A stretch of 64,000 nt of DNA from Lihuaxuella thermophila (GTDB lineage: Bacteria; Bacillota; Bacilli; Thermoactinomycetales; Thermoactinomycetaceae): the NCBI RefSeq assembly GCF_900110165.1, contig NZ_FOCQ01000001.1, positions 248,001-312,000 of the forward strand. Reading direction: 5' to 3'. The notes beneath the pieces were generated by a model. The model was not told the DNA's origin, did not search any database, and saw nothing but the letters and a program-made list of their open reading frames with translations. The translations under genes were made by a program, and so were the position numbers. Shown here one piece after another: positions 55,869 to 64,000 of this stretch (position 1 is its first letter; the number at the start of each line of letters is the position of its first letter).

Positions 55869-55934
55869 ATGAAATGGACTAGTTCATTTTTTTTTGCATC
55901 GTACATAATGGGTGACGACGATGATGATGAATAA
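55869..55934 (+). CDS. Putative signalling microgene, 21 codons
   Basis: Begins MKWTSSFFFASYIMG and ends in five aspartates and a glutamate. GAGG lies nine bases before the ATG, inside the last codons of the regulator gene, so the two are translationally linked. A basic start, a short hydrophobic run and a distinct C-terminal tail fit the size of short hydrophobic pre-peptides read by RRNPP receptors, though the acidic tail is unusual. A terminator follows 46 bases later. No homologue is known to me; expression and export are inferred. Confidence 0.55.
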   Translation: MKWTSSFFFASYIMGDDDDDE

Positions 55935-55980
55935 GAATGAGCAGCTTTTCAATGAGATGAAATAGCAGGCTTTGTGTTAC

Positions 55981-56005
55981 AGAGGGAATTGTTTCCCTCT
56001 TTTTT
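55981..56005 (+). terminator. Terminator of the regulator-microgene unit
   Basis: AGAGGGAA and TTCCCTCT form a perfect 8-bp stem with a 4-base loop and six T residues. Confidence 0.85.
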
Positions 56006-56136
56006 CATCTGTGCTGCAAGGATTTCATCTTTTGCTTTCTAACTCCACCCGCTTCTCTTCATCAACTCACATCCATCCGTGGAAATGGAAATCATTGAAT
56101 CCCCTTCTTCTTTTCCTGAACATCTTTTCTTCCATC

Positions 56137-56164
56137 TTAATCACAACTTTATATGAAATTAACA
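56137..56164 (+). promoter_or_regulatory. PhoP-like direct repeats upstream of phoX
   Basis: TTAATC (56137), TTTATA (56148) and TTAACA (56159) start exactly 11 bases apart, the spacing of Bacillus PhoP boxes TT(A/T/C)A(C/T)A. A -10-like TACTTT (56174-56179) follows nine bases later, so the boxes replace the -35. Confidence 0.6.
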
Positions 56165-56214
56165 TTTTTCCTGTACTTTAAAAGGTGATGTTGGGCAAAA
56201 CAGGAGGGGACAAC

Positions 56215-57813
56215 ATGTCTGATAACCATGTTTCACGCAGGGATTTTATCAAATTCATCGGTATCGGAACGGCGGCGCTGGTCGGGTCGGCCACAGGCGC
56301 TGTCAAGGTGGCGGAAGCCGCGGAAAAAGCGGGAGAAAAAGCGAAAACGGATTTTTATCATAAATTCAGCGGGAAACCGCCTTTTCGGCCCATTCAACAC
56401 TCGGACCGCGATGAGTTGGTCCTGCCTTCCGGTTTTAAGCAGGATGTGGTGGTTGCCTGGGGAGATGACATTGGAAATGGAGAAAAATTTGGTTACAATT
56501 GTGATTTGACTCTGTACTTTCCGATTGAAAAGTCATCCGAGCACGGCTTATTGTGGGTAAACCATGAATATGTGGGAAGCGGTGCCCTCTTTATGTACGA
56601 TGCGTCTACTCCTGAAGCCAGAAAATATGAAATTGAGCAATATAATGTGGGCGGTAGCGTGATCGAGGTCAAACGGGTCAACGGCAAATGGACGCTGGAG
56701 AAAAACAGCAAGTTTGCCCGGCGAATCACTGCCAATACGATGATTGACTTAACCGGACCGGCCAAAGGGGATGACGCTGTAGCCGGGGCGGTGGAAGTGA
56801 AGGGTACATTTGCCAATTGCAGCGGCGGGAAAACGTTATGGAACACGGCTCTGTCCTGTGAAGAAAATTTTGAGAGTGATGCTGCCCGCTGGGGGCGCAA
56901 TGGGACCCACTATGGCTGGGTGGTGGAAATCGATCCTTTTGACCCTGCGTCGAAGCCGAAGAAGCATACCGCTTTGGGCCGTTTTGCTCATGAAAATACT
57001 GCCATGACCCTTTCCAGGGACGGACGCCTGGTCGTCTACATGGGTGACGATGCCAATGACCAATTCTTCTACAAGTTTGTAAGTGAAGGGAAATACAACC
57101 CGGCAGCCGGAAAAGCCAACTCCAAACTTCTTGAAAAAGGGATTCTCTATGCGGCTGAATTGGGAGAAGGAAAGTGGCTGCCGCTGGATCTCGAGCTCTC
57201 ACCGAAATTGAAAGAGAAATTCAACACCCAGGGCGAAGTCCTTGTTCATGCGCGCGATGCGGCCAAGCTGCTCGGCGCTACCCCTCTTGACCGTCCGGAA
57301 GACGTGGAAGTTCATCCCTTCGATCAGACCGTCTATTTGGCAACCACCAACAATACGAAACACGGCAACTTCCACGGCCAGATTCTCCGCTTTAAAGAAG
57401 ACGGAAATGATGCGGCGTCGCTGACATTTGAATTTGAGGTGTTTGCCGTCGGCGGTCCGCAGAGCGGCTTCTCCTGTCCGGATAACCTGGAATTTGATAA
57501 AAACGGAAACCTGTGGGTCTGCACGGATATTTCTTCCAGCAAACTGAATCAAAACAATGTCTACGAGTCCTTTAAAAATAACGGTGTCTTCTTTATTTCC
57601 ACCCATGGACGGAATGTGGGGGAAGCATACCAGTTCGCCTCCGGCCCGCGGGAGTGCGAGATCACAGGTCCGGACTTCACTCCTGACGGAAAGACGCTGT
57701 TTATCGCCGTGCAACATCCGGGCGAAGAGACGACCGATCCGGCCAATCCGACCAGCCGCTGGCCATACGGTGACATCCCGCGTCCGGCTGTTGTGGCCAT
57801 TCAAGGATTTTGA
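56215..57813 (+). CDS. phoX: PhoX-family alkaline phosphatase (DUF839), Tat-exported
   Basis: 532 residues. A twin-arginine signal, SRRDFIKFIGIGTAALVG, leads to export in folded form. The PhoX beta-propeller is recognisable from LLWVNHEYV near 110, the LSCEENFES cysteine/glutamate region near 215 that holds the Fe-Ca cluster in PhoX, FAHENTAMTLS, and RPEDVEVHP near 360. The enzyme would release phosphate from organic esters outside the cell. AGGAGGGG is five bases before the ATG at 56215. Upstream PhoP-like boxes fit phosphate-starvation control. Confidence 0.87.
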   Translation: MSDNHVSRRDFIKFIGIGTAALVGSATGAVKVAEAAEKAGEKAKTDFYHKFSGKPPFRPIQHSDRDELVLPSGFKQDVVVAWGDDIGNGEKFGYNCDLTLYFPIEKSSEHGLLWVNHEYVGSGALFMYDASTPEARKYEIEQYNVGGSVIEVKRVNGKWTLEKNSKFARRITANTMIDLTGPAKGDDAVAGAVEVKGTFANCSGGKTLWNTALSCEENFESDAARWGRNGTHYGWVVEIDPFDPASKPKKHTALGRFAHENTAMTLSRDGRLVVYMGDDANDQFFYKFVSEGKYNPAAGKANSKLLEKGILYAAELGEGKWLPLDLELSPKLKEKFNTQGEVLVHARDAAKLLGATPLDRPEDVEVHPFDQTVYLATTNNTKHGNFHGQILRFKEDGNDAASLTFEFEVFAVGGPQSGFSCPDNLEFDKNGNLWVCTDISSSKLNQNNVYESFKNNGVFFISTHGRNVGEAYQFASGPRECEITGPDFTPDGKTLFIAVQHPGEETTDPANPTSRWPYGDIPRPAVVAIQGF

Positions 57814-57829
57814 TGACGGATCCATACAG

Positions 57830-57861
57830 AGACAACCTCTGAACAGGGGTTGTCTTTTTTG
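57830..57861 (+). terminator. phoX terminator
   Basis: AGACAACC and GGTTGTCT around a 10-base loop, followed by TTTTT. Confidence 0.85.
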
Positions 57862-58063
57862 TGAAACGGACCGCCCGATGGAGCGGATTTGTGTTCCGAT
57901 CGGCGCGTAAACAAAACACACTTTCCGGCACAGGTGTTCATTCAAAGGTTGTGAAAACGGTCATGTCCGTTTTTTATTGAACAATGGTTGTCACCTGTCT
58001 GATCGGAAGTATACCTCGCTTTTTTCATGTCGAAGCTGGAAATACGGAGAGCGGGGTGTACGA

Positions 58064-59875
58064 ATGAGAAAAAATTGGCGCAGCTGGATGATCACTTTAG
58101 GGTTTATCGGGTTATTTGCCGCCATTCTTGTCCGGTTGTTCATGATACAAGTGGTTTCGACCCGGTCCTTTTCGGATGAACAGATCGACTTGATTGCACT
58201 TGCGGAGTTTTATCAGAATCGGGAAGTCATGATCGACAGCGGCCGCGGTGAAATTTTGGACCGCAAGGAGCGCTCCCTGGTTGGCGAGAAAAACTGGCAT
58301 CTCCTTTCCTTCCCTCAATCCGGACAACAGGTCAAACTCCGGCGGGCCAAATTTGAGCAACTGGCTGGAATCATCGGATATTCGACAGAAGCACTCACCC
58401 GTCAACTGACGGAATTAAATACTCCGGCGATTTTACCCTCTGCGGACGGAGATGCGCTTATTTTGTCCCCGGCGGAAAAAGAGCGCATTGAAAAGTTGAA
58501 CATTCCGGGTCTCTTTGTCGTGGAATCGGATAACCGGGTCGCACTGGGGCAAATCGGGCAGCAGGTCATTGGCCGGGTGATGAAAAGTCCGATCCGCGCC
58601 AAAGACAATCACGCGGATGAACAGGAAAATGGGCGTCCAACCGCTCATACGCATATCGGGATATCGGGGTTGGAAGCCGCATTTGAACCGTTTTTGCACG
58701 GGGAAGAAGAAAATGTTTTAATCTATACCCGCGACCGGAGCGGGAAACCCTTAAGCGGGGTGCAGGTAACAATAAAACAAAATGAGCGTGTTGGGGAATC
58801 CCCGCGACACGTGATCAAAACGACTTTAGATAAAGAGATTCAGCGCAGAGTGGAACGGATTCTGGCTCAAGAACAGGTGAAGGAAGGGGCGGTTGTGGTT
58901 CAGGAGATTGCCAGTGGGGATATCCTGGCGATGGGGAGCCGACCGACGGGCTTGACCCCGGTGGATGGATTAAACCCGTGGGATAACCGGGCAGTGATGG
59001 AAGCGACACCCGGTTCCATCTTTAAGACAGTTGTGGCGATTGCAGCATTGGACCAGGGGATTGTTCAGCCGGATTCATTATTTGTCTGTAAAGGGACGCT
59101 GGGGCGTTACGGGTTGACAGACCCTGTAAGCAAGGGGCACGGCAAGCAAACATTCCGGGAGGCTTATGCGGATTCATGTAATGTCACTCTCGGGCAGGTA
59201 GCGGAAAAGTTGGGTGGACAAACACTGGAGGACTATGCGAGAAGATTGGGTTTGGCCCGGAAGATCATCTGGTCCGGACGGGTGTTCAATGAGAAGAACT
59301 TTTCGCAAATTCCCCATGAACAAACGGGATTGATCTTTGCTGCGGGAACCCCGAAAAAAGATCGGGGAGCCGTTGTGCAGACAGGGATCGGACAGAGGGA
59401 TGTGAAAATAACGCCCGTTCAGGCGGCAAACCTGGTCACCACTCTTTTTCATCACGGGCAGCCGGTTTTTCCGCGCATTGTCTCGGAAATCAGGGATGTA
59501 ACCGGACGAACCGTTTTCCGTTTCCCCCAAAAGCAGTTGCGGACTGGTAAACCCATTAAAGAAAGCACACTTCAGGCCGTGCGTGAGATGATGCGGGAGG
59601 TCGTCACAGAAGGAACAGCCACTTCAGTTTCCAAAGCGAAATGGCCGCTGGCGGGAAAAACGGGAACAGCCCAGGTCGGTTTGGACAACAATTTGTATCA
59701 TAAATGGATGATCGGTTTTGGGCCCGCAGATCATCCGCGTTATTCCGTAGCCGTTCTACTGCGTTCAGTTCCTGATCCCGATGATCCCCGGGCAAAACGG
59801 ATTTTTCAGCGGGTGATGGATGAGCTGGCTCATTTGGAAACAGAAGAAAAAAATGAGAAAAAAACGAAACAATAG
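58064..59875 (+). CDS. pbpI: Class B penicillin-binding protein (PbpI/YrrR-like)
   Basis: 603 residues. One N-terminal membrane anchor, a dimerisation/pedestal domain with SGRGEILDRKE near 50 and THIGISGLEAAFEPFL near 190, then the transpeptidase domain: SXXK in ATPGSIFKTV near 320, SXN in ADSCNVTLG near 365, KTG in LAGKTGTAQVG near 530. All three active-site motifs are intact, so it should cross-link peptidoglycan. In B. subtilis PbpI (PBP4b, yrrR) lies in the same chromosomal block. The ATG at 58064 follows GGGGTG by six bases; the 29-residue upstream extension is unlikely. Confidence 0.88.
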   Translation: MRKNWRSWMITLGFIGLFAAILVRLFMIQVVSTRSFSDEQIDLIALAEFYQNREVMIDSGRGEILDRKERSLVGEKNWHLLSFPQSGQQVKLRRAKFEQLAGIIGYSTEALTRQLTELNTPAILPSADGDALILSPAEKERIEKLNIPGLFVVESDNRVALGQIGQQVIGRVMKSPIRAKDNHADEQENGRPTAHTHIGISGLEAAFEPFLHGEEENVLIYTRDRSGKPLSGVQVTIKQNERVGESPRHVIKTTLDKEIQRRVERILAQEQVKEGAVVVQEIASGDILAMGSRPTGLTPVDGLNPWDNRAVMEATPGSIFKTVVAIAALDQGIVQPDSLFVCKGTLGRYGLTDPVSKGHGKQTFREAYADSCNVTLGQVAEKLGGQTLEDYARRLGLARKIIWSGRVFNEKNFSQIPHEQTGLIFAAGTPKKDRGAVVQTGIGQRDVKITPVQAANLVTTLFHHGQPVFPRIVSEIRDVTGRTVFRFPQKQLRTGKPIKESTLQAVREMMREVVTEGTATSVSKAKWPLAGKTGTAQVGLDNNLYHKWMIGFGPADHPRYSVAVLLRSVPDPDDPRAKRIFQRVMDELAHLETEEKNEKKTKQ

Positions 59876-59908
59876 CACAGACTGACAGCTTCTTCAGTTT
59901 AAATCTTG

Positions 59909-59937
59909 TTGTTTTGCAAGGGTTGTATGATTATGAT
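59909..59937 (+). promoter_or_regulatory. Promoter of the 101-residue protein gene
   Basis: TTGTTT (59909-59914), 17-base spacer, TATGAT (59932-59937). Confidence 0.55.
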
Positions 59938-59978
59938 ATAGATAGGTAGAGGAATAGTTAAAGGAGTAGAAAAAAAGA

Positions 59979-60284
59979 ATGAAAATCACCGTGAATTTGA
60001 CCAAGGCAGAACTGGATCTAATTGAAGAGGCTCTATTGCAATACCAAAATTTGCTCTTAAAATCTGAGAGCCAAGATGAAATGGTCAGCTACGAACTTGG
60101 CTTGTTGCGTCGAGTGCTTGAGGAGTTTGGTATGGAAGAATTGGAAGAAGATGAAAAACAAAGGAGCAATTTGCCGGCTCACCGCCCCAATCCATATCCT
60201 GCCCCGCAACAACAATATTCTGCTCCAAATCCATATCATGGTTCAAATTATCCTGCTCCCAATCAATATCCCTTTTCCCGTTAA
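59979..60284 (+). CDS. Hypothetical protein with Pro/Tyr/Asn-rich tail
   Basis: 101 residues in two parts: an acidic helical N-terminal 60 residues (LTKAELDLIEEALLQYQNLLL) and a low-complexity tail rich in proline, tyrosine, asparagine and glutamine with repeated NPY and PAPN units. The tail resembles spore-coat or adhesive low-complexity regions, but I do not recognise the protein. AAAGGAG is about 12 bases upstream. Stands alone between pbpI and uppP. Confidence 0.65.
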   Translation: MKITVNLTKAELDLIEEALLQYQNLLLKSESQDEMVSYELGLLRRVLEEFGMEELEEDEKQRSNLPAHRPNPYPAPQQQYSAPNPYHGSNYPAPNQYPFSR

Positions 60285-60310
60285 ATTCAGATATGTTCGG
60301 ATATAGAAAA

Positions 60311-60337
60311 AGAGCCGCCAATTTTCGGAGCGGCTCT
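60311..60337. terminator. Bidirectional terminator before uppP
   Basis: AGAGCCGC and GCGGCTCT form an 8-bp stem; T-rich sequence follows on the minus strand (CTTTTTC), with a weaker run on the plus strand. Confidence 0.75.
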
Positions 60338-60344
60338 CTGTTTG

Positions 60345-61211
60345 TTACATCAGGATAAAAATACCGAATACGGCTGCCAGGATAAACCGGTAAATGGCAA
60401 AGGGCGTCAACTTGACAGTATCGATCAGTTTCAGGAAAAATTTGATCGCCAACAGGGCAAAGATAAAAGCGGTGATAAACCCGGTGATGAATAACGGCAG
60501 GTCAGCGGCGGAGAGCACATTCCAGTTTTCAGCCAAGTCGACTGTCGCAGCTCCCAGCATGATGGGGATTGCCATAATAAAAGTAAAATCCGATGCCGTT
60601 TTATGGTTGCATCCCACCAGAAGACCGCCGGAAATGGTGGATCCGGATCGGGAAAAGCCGGGCCATAGAGACAGACATTGAATCAACCCGATATAAAAAG
60701 CTTGCTTATATGTAAGGTCATCCAATGTATGGGCGGTCACCTGCACTTTGGCTTTATCGGCGACGATCATTAAGATTCCGCCTGCAATGAGGGCGAAAAG
60801 CACGGTGACGTTGCCAAATAGTTTTTCTTTAATGAAGTCGTGCAGTAAAACGCCCAAAATTCCGGATGGAATAATTCCGATGAAGACATGCAAAAGGTTA
60901 AACCGGCGATGGCGTCTCCGTCTGGATTGCCCCGGCTGGTATGCCGGTTCTTTTTCCTCGTGATCCAGCTTGTATAATCCGAACAAGCTCAACAGGCGCT
61001 TCCAGTAGACGATCACAGCGGCGAGAATGGAGCCGAGCTGGATGACGACGATTAAGGTGTTCACGGCAACATCATCTTCTTGAATCCCCAATAAAGATCT
61101 GGTCAAAATTTGATGCCCTGTCGAGGAAACCGGGGCAAACTCGGTTAAACCCTCCACAACCCCCAACACAAAGCCGACGACGATATCCCACCAGGTGTTC
61201 ATGTACTTCAT
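60345..61211 (-). CDS. uppP: Undecaprenyl-diphosphatase UppP (BacA)
   Basis: 288 residues, multi-pass membrane enzyme recycling undecaprenyl pyrophosphate for cell-wall synthesis; overexpression gives bacitracin resistance. The active-site motifs are [19 protein letters not shown] near residue 20 and the second-half [17 protein letters not shown] near 185; both are typical of the inverted-repeat fold. An internal charged loop (about 85-105) is rich in arginine. GGAGTGA directly precedes the ATG at 61211; a second ATG three codons on is possible. Confidence 0.95.
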   Translation of the reverse strand: MKYMNTWWDIVVGFVLGVVEGLTEFAPVSSTGHQILTRSLLGIQEDDVAVNTLIVVIQLGSILAAVIVYWKRLLSLFGLYKLDHEEKEPAYQPGQSRRRRHRRFNLLHVFIGIIPSGILGVLLHDFIKEKLFGNVTVLFALIAGGILMIVADKAKVQVTAHTLDDLTYKQAFYIGLIQCLSLWPGFSRSGSTISGGLLVGCNHKTASDFTFIMAIPIMLGAATVDLAENWNVLSAADLPLFITGFITAFIFALLAIKFFLKLIDTVKLTPFAIYRFILAAVFGIFILM

Positions 61212-61326
61212 TCACTCCATTCATTCCAGATCGTTGATGACGTCCAGAGATTAGCGTGTGGTGGTTACGGACCACATTTTTTAATTGTATCACTTCCCGC
61301 GCAAAGGGGAAGTATTATTTTCTTGA

Positions 61327-61360
61327 CAAAAAAAAGCTCTTCAAGAAAATTTCTTGAAGA
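61327..61360 (-). terminator. Terminator of the sulfotransferase gene
   Basis: TCTTCAAGAAA repeats as an exact inverted copy; on the minus strand it runs into nine T residues. Confidence 0.8.
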
Positions 61361-61370
61361 ACCTTCGGGA

Positions 61371-62105
61371 TTATTGGTGGATGCGCACAAACCGGTCCAT
61401 TTGCCTTTTTTCGGCGGGAGACAGCTGTTTGATCGAACGGAGCAAACGCTTTTTACAAAATTCATACAGCCGGTAATCCAGCTCATTCTTCTCTTTCAGG
61501 TAGCGGATGACTTCTTCGGAAACGGGCGCTTTTTTTGGTTTGTTTTTGGTTACGTTCTCTTTGGTATAGGGGATGTGTTTCCAGCCGAGGGTCCGGTTTA
61601 ACATAAAGACGGATTCGGGATACATCTCCGTAATCCCCACGAACGCATAGTGTTTACGTACATTTTCCAGTGCTTTTGCCAGATCCGGATTTTTTTTCCC
61701 GGAGAGAAACCGGGTCTGGTGATTAGAAAGGGGAATCTTAATTCTGCTGTTCTTGCTGTGGACGAATTCTTCAAGACTCATGCGGCTGACCATGTCATGC
61801 ATTTTGTTGGACGGGCTGGAACGGATGAAGTAATACATAGAGATAATCCGGCTCACTGGATCGCGCAACATAGCAATATATTGAAAAGGCTTATGAAAAT
61901 AGCGGTGAACCCCAAACGGGCAGTGCCCGTAAACGCAACGAAATGGCTCGCTTTCTTCAGGAGTCAACCTTCTTAAAGATCTGGCCGCCCGGTGGGGAGG
62001 ATACCTGAAAATTTCCCGGGGAGCAAAATGTTGATCGATGATCCGGCGCATGGTGAGCCCGCCCGTCTTCGGGATATGAGTAAAGATGAGAAGGGGATCT
62101 GCCAT
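61371..62105 (-). CDS. Sulfotransferase family protein
   Basis: 244 residues. The PAPS 5'-phosphosulfate loop is FTHIPKTGGLTMRR near residue 8, and the 3'-phosphate motif is LRDPVSRIISMYYF near 80; both are diagnostic of this fold. The acceptor site is unrecognisable; bacterial members sulfate carbohydrates, lipids or proteins. The C-terminal part is lysine/arginine-rich. No sulfate-activation genes lie nearby. Single gene with its own terminator. Confidence 0.82.
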   Translation of the reverse strand: MADPLLIFTHIPKTGGLTMRRIIDQHFAPREIFRYPPHRAARSLRRLTPEESEPFRCVYGHCPFGVHRYFHKPFQYIAMLRDPVSRIISMYYFIRSSPSNKMHDMVSRMSLEEFVHSKNSRIKIPLSNHQTRFLSGKKNPDLAKALENVRKHYAFVGITEMYPESVFMLNRTLGWKHIPYTKENVTKNKPKKAPVSEEVIRYLKEKNELDYRLYEFCKKRLLRSIKQLSPAEKRQMDRFVRIHQ

Positions 62106-62415
62106 TTCTTGAATGCTCCTTTGTAAAGGATTTTCTTATTTAGTATATTGTTGGATAAGTTGTTGGTGTTAAGATAGACGGCTATTTTCAGAGGCTATAT
62201 GAAAAATTGGGTTGACCGGGCAATAAAAAACGGATGGGTTTCCCCGGAGATGTGCAGGCCAGGGGGGATCCATGCGGCCGGGAGTGAAGAAGTTGAGTTT
62301 TACGGAAGGAGTCAATAAAATATAAGAAGAAATTTGAGTCGATCGATAAGAAGATTATGTTTGACCCTGTTCCGGATCCCAATGGATTGGATTAATCATA
62401 AAAGGGAGTAATAGA
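62106..62415. other. Intergenic interval, no gene seen
   Basis: Contains no supported ORF on either strand and no recognised RNA; presumably divergent promoters for the sulfotransferase and the 92-residue protein. Confidence 0.4.
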
Positions 62416-62694
62416 ATGAAGGAATTGCAAATCATGGAGAAGTTGAAGGAAATGCGCGTCGGGGAGCCGATCCATTTTTCTACGAAAGACCCGGATGTGT
62501 TTTTAGAGGTTGACAGGGTTTTTGTGGGCATGAATGAAGGATGGGTGATCTACCATCAGGGCCAGCGGCTGATTATGGAAGAATTGAAGGAAGCTGCCCG
62601 TTATATCGCACAGCATTGGAATTTGAATCTAAAAAAGTTGATGGATCAACAGTATTCTCAACTCGAAGAGATCGTGGACCTTGGCGAGTATTGA
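62416..62694 (+). CDS. Hypothetical protein, 92 residues
   Basis: Small acidic protein with a beta-hairpin-like middle (GEPIHFSTKDPDVFLEVDRVFVG, then EGWVIYHQGQRLIM) and a helical C-terminus. AAAGGGAG is a good ribosome-binding site. Not recognised, and no obvious link to neighbours. Confidence 0.6.
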   Translation: MKELQIMEKLKEMRVGEPIHFSTKDPDVFLEVDRVFVGMNEGWVIYHQGQRLIMEELKEAARYIAQHWNLNLKKLMDQQYSQLEEIVDLGEY

Positions 62695-62819
62695 AAATGG
62701 AATTTCCAAGAATGGAAGGTCTCAGGATCTGGCTTCTCCTGTTACCCAACCGATTCCTCCCTGCCATTCACACAGAGAGCAAGGCAAACTTAAGTGATCA
62801 CGATGCTCTGAAGCAGACA

Positions 62820-62856
62820 AAACCTGGCGATCATCTGAGAATCGCCAGGTTTTTTC
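62820..62856. terminator. Terminator of the 92-residue gene and the transporter gene
   Basis: CCTGGCGAT and ATCGCCAGG form a perfect 9-bp stem extended by A/T pairs, with a T7 run on the plus strand and a TTTTG run on the minus strand. Confidence 0.8.
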
Positions 62857-62869
62857 ATCGGATTGAATA

Positions 62870-64000
62870 TTACTCCATCATATGGACCAATTTTCTGGAG
62901 AGAAACAGCAGGATGAAACCAAACAGGATCGCCATGAAGCCAATCAGGCCAAACACTTCCAAATACCCTAATGACTCGGTGAACGCAGCGATTTGACCGC
63001 CTAAAATGTTGGCAATTCCGGTACTTGCCAACCAAACACCCATTAAGAGGGATGCCAATTTAACAGGAGCAATCCGGCTTACCATGGACAATCCTACCGG
63101 TGACAAGAACAGCTCGCCCAGAGTATGGAACAAATACGTGACGACGATAAAGAGTAAATGGGCTTTATATGCGACATGATGTTCATCGCTGCCTGTCTGC
63201 AGTACGGCCAGGACTAAAACCATGTAACCCAGGCCGAGCAGGATCATGCCCAGTCCCATTTTGGTCGGAATGGCCAAATCGCCTGTTTTGGAATTGGCCA
63301 ACTTGACCCACAGCATGGAAATGAGCGGTGCCAACAGCACGATAAACAGCGGGTTGACGGATTGGAACCAGGAGATCGGAATTTCCCAGCCAAAAACCTG
63401 TCGATCAATAAAATTTTGCGTATAGAAGGTGAGCGAGGTTCCTGCTTGTTCAAACCCTGCCCAGAAGAAAACGACGAATACAGCCAGGATGAGGATTGAT
63501 GCCGTTCTTCTTTTTTCTTGTTTGGTCAGGGGTCCATTGGATTGTTTTTCTTCCCTCTTTGCAGGCAGCTTGCCGACCGGTTTCTTCCCAATATTGCCAA
63601 GGTAGCGGTTTGACAAAGCGTTGAATGCGATTTGGCCGATCATCATCCCGATGGAAGCGGCCAAAAAGCCATATTTGAAACCGTAATGAATCACTCCGTT
63701 AGCGGTGGTTTTAAAGAAATCTTCCGCCAGGAAACCGCACACCAGAGGGGCGAATAAGGCCCCGAGGTTAATGCCCATATAGAAAATCGTAAAAGCGGAA
63801 TCCCGTCTTTTATCGTTTTTGTCATATAAATCACCGACAAGAGTGGAAATGTTGGGCTTAAAGAAGCCATTTCCGAGAATCAGCAGAGCCAGTCCCAGAT
63901 ATAAGCCCCATTTGCTTTGCTCGGCAAACAAGATAAAGTTTCCGACCGCCATGGTGAGCCCGCCGATGGTGATGGCCAGTCTTTTGCCGATGAATCGGTC
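62870..64000 (-). CDS. POT family peptide MFS transporter, 5' end outside window
   Basis: 377 residues are visible and the frame is open at the window edge. The proton-coupled oligopeptide transporter signature GNGFFKPNISTLVGDLYDKNDKRRDSAF (about residues 44-70 of the visible part) is followed by FYMGINLGALFAPLVCG; later come ELFLSPVGLSMVSRIAP and FWAGFEQAGTSLTFY, all PTR2/DtpT motifs. About ten transmembrane helices remain. Imports di- and tripeptides with protons. The missing N-terminus should hold the first helix or two. Confidence 0.92.
   Translation of the reverse strand, partial: DRFIGKRLAITIGGLTMAVGNFILFAEQSKWGLYLGLALLILGNGFFKPNISTLVGDLYDKNDKRRDSAFTIFYMGINLGALFAPLVCGFLAEDFFKTTANGVIHYGFKYGFLAASIGMMIGQIAFNALSNRYLGNIGKKPVGKLPAKREEKQSNGPLTKQEKRRTASILILAVFVVFFWAGFEQAGTSLTFYTQNFIDRQVFGWEIPISWFQSVNPLFIVLLAPLISMLWVKLANSKTGDLAIPTKMGLGMILLGLGYMVLVLAVLQTGSDEHHVAYKAHLLFIVVTYLFHTLGELFLSPVGLSMVSRIAPVKLASLLMGVWLASTGIANILGGQIAAFTESLGYLEVFGLIGFMAILFGFILLFLSRKLVHMME

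Overview
The window comes from a Gram-positive, low-to-moderate-GC Bacillota chromosome, probably a Bacillales relative such as Thermoactinomycetaceae. This is inferred from gene order and RNA elements, not from a database match. Much of it follows the Bacillus subtilis relA-dtd / hisS-aspS / rarA-cymR-iscS-recD2 / alaS-ireB-ruvX-mltG order. The hisS and alaS genes each sit behind a T-box leader, and a 6S RNA candidate follows aspS.

Layout. 1-4.4 kb: a truncated sulfurtransferase, a YfhP-like membrane protein and a giant DUF2339 membrane protein. 4.4-5.7 kb: an ErmD/ErmK-type 23S rRNA methyltransferase with a complete attenuator leader (consensus promoter, 13-codon RLR-type leader peptide, two intrinsic terminators). 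5.8-9.2 kb: an oxidoreductase, a c-di-AMP (ydaO) riboswitch with no recognisable target gene, then greA. 9.7-23.6 kb: fabF, a secreted protein, and a DNA-end-processing block (yhaO, yhaN, an AddB-like nuclease, an AddA-like helicase-nuclease) broken by a truncated haemoglobin gene. 23.7-28.5 kb: relA, dtd, tkt. 28.5-34.9 kb: a 52-residue protein, DUF423, a YcaC-like hydrolase with its nucleophile replaced, hisS-aspS, 6S RNA and a nucleotidase. 35-44.4 kb: sodC, rarA, a probably SOS-controlled non-coding interval, cymR-iscS, recD2, yrrD-like and small genes, and an AI-2E family exporter. 44.4-51.3 kb: alaS, ireB, ruvX, two DUF1292 genes and a tandem pair of mltG genes.

51.3-56.0 kb looks like an AT-rich accessory insertion in this otherwise conserved block. 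It holds a decayed LemA-like gene, an overlapping radical-SAM/CYTH pair with an 89-residue companion, and a divergent TPR transcription regulator of the RRNPP (Rap/Rgg/NprR/PlcR) type. A previously unlisted 21-codon microgene follows that regulator immediately, and a perfect 9+9 bp inverted repeat lies between the divergent genes. This is the best candidate here for an undescribed system: a peptide-sensing switch that may control a radical-SAM/CYTH operon.

56.2-64 kb: a Tat-exported PhoX-type phosphatase behind PhoP-like boxes, a class B penicillin-binding protein, undecaprenyl-diphosphatase, a sulfotransferase, two small unknowns and a truncated POT peptide transporter.
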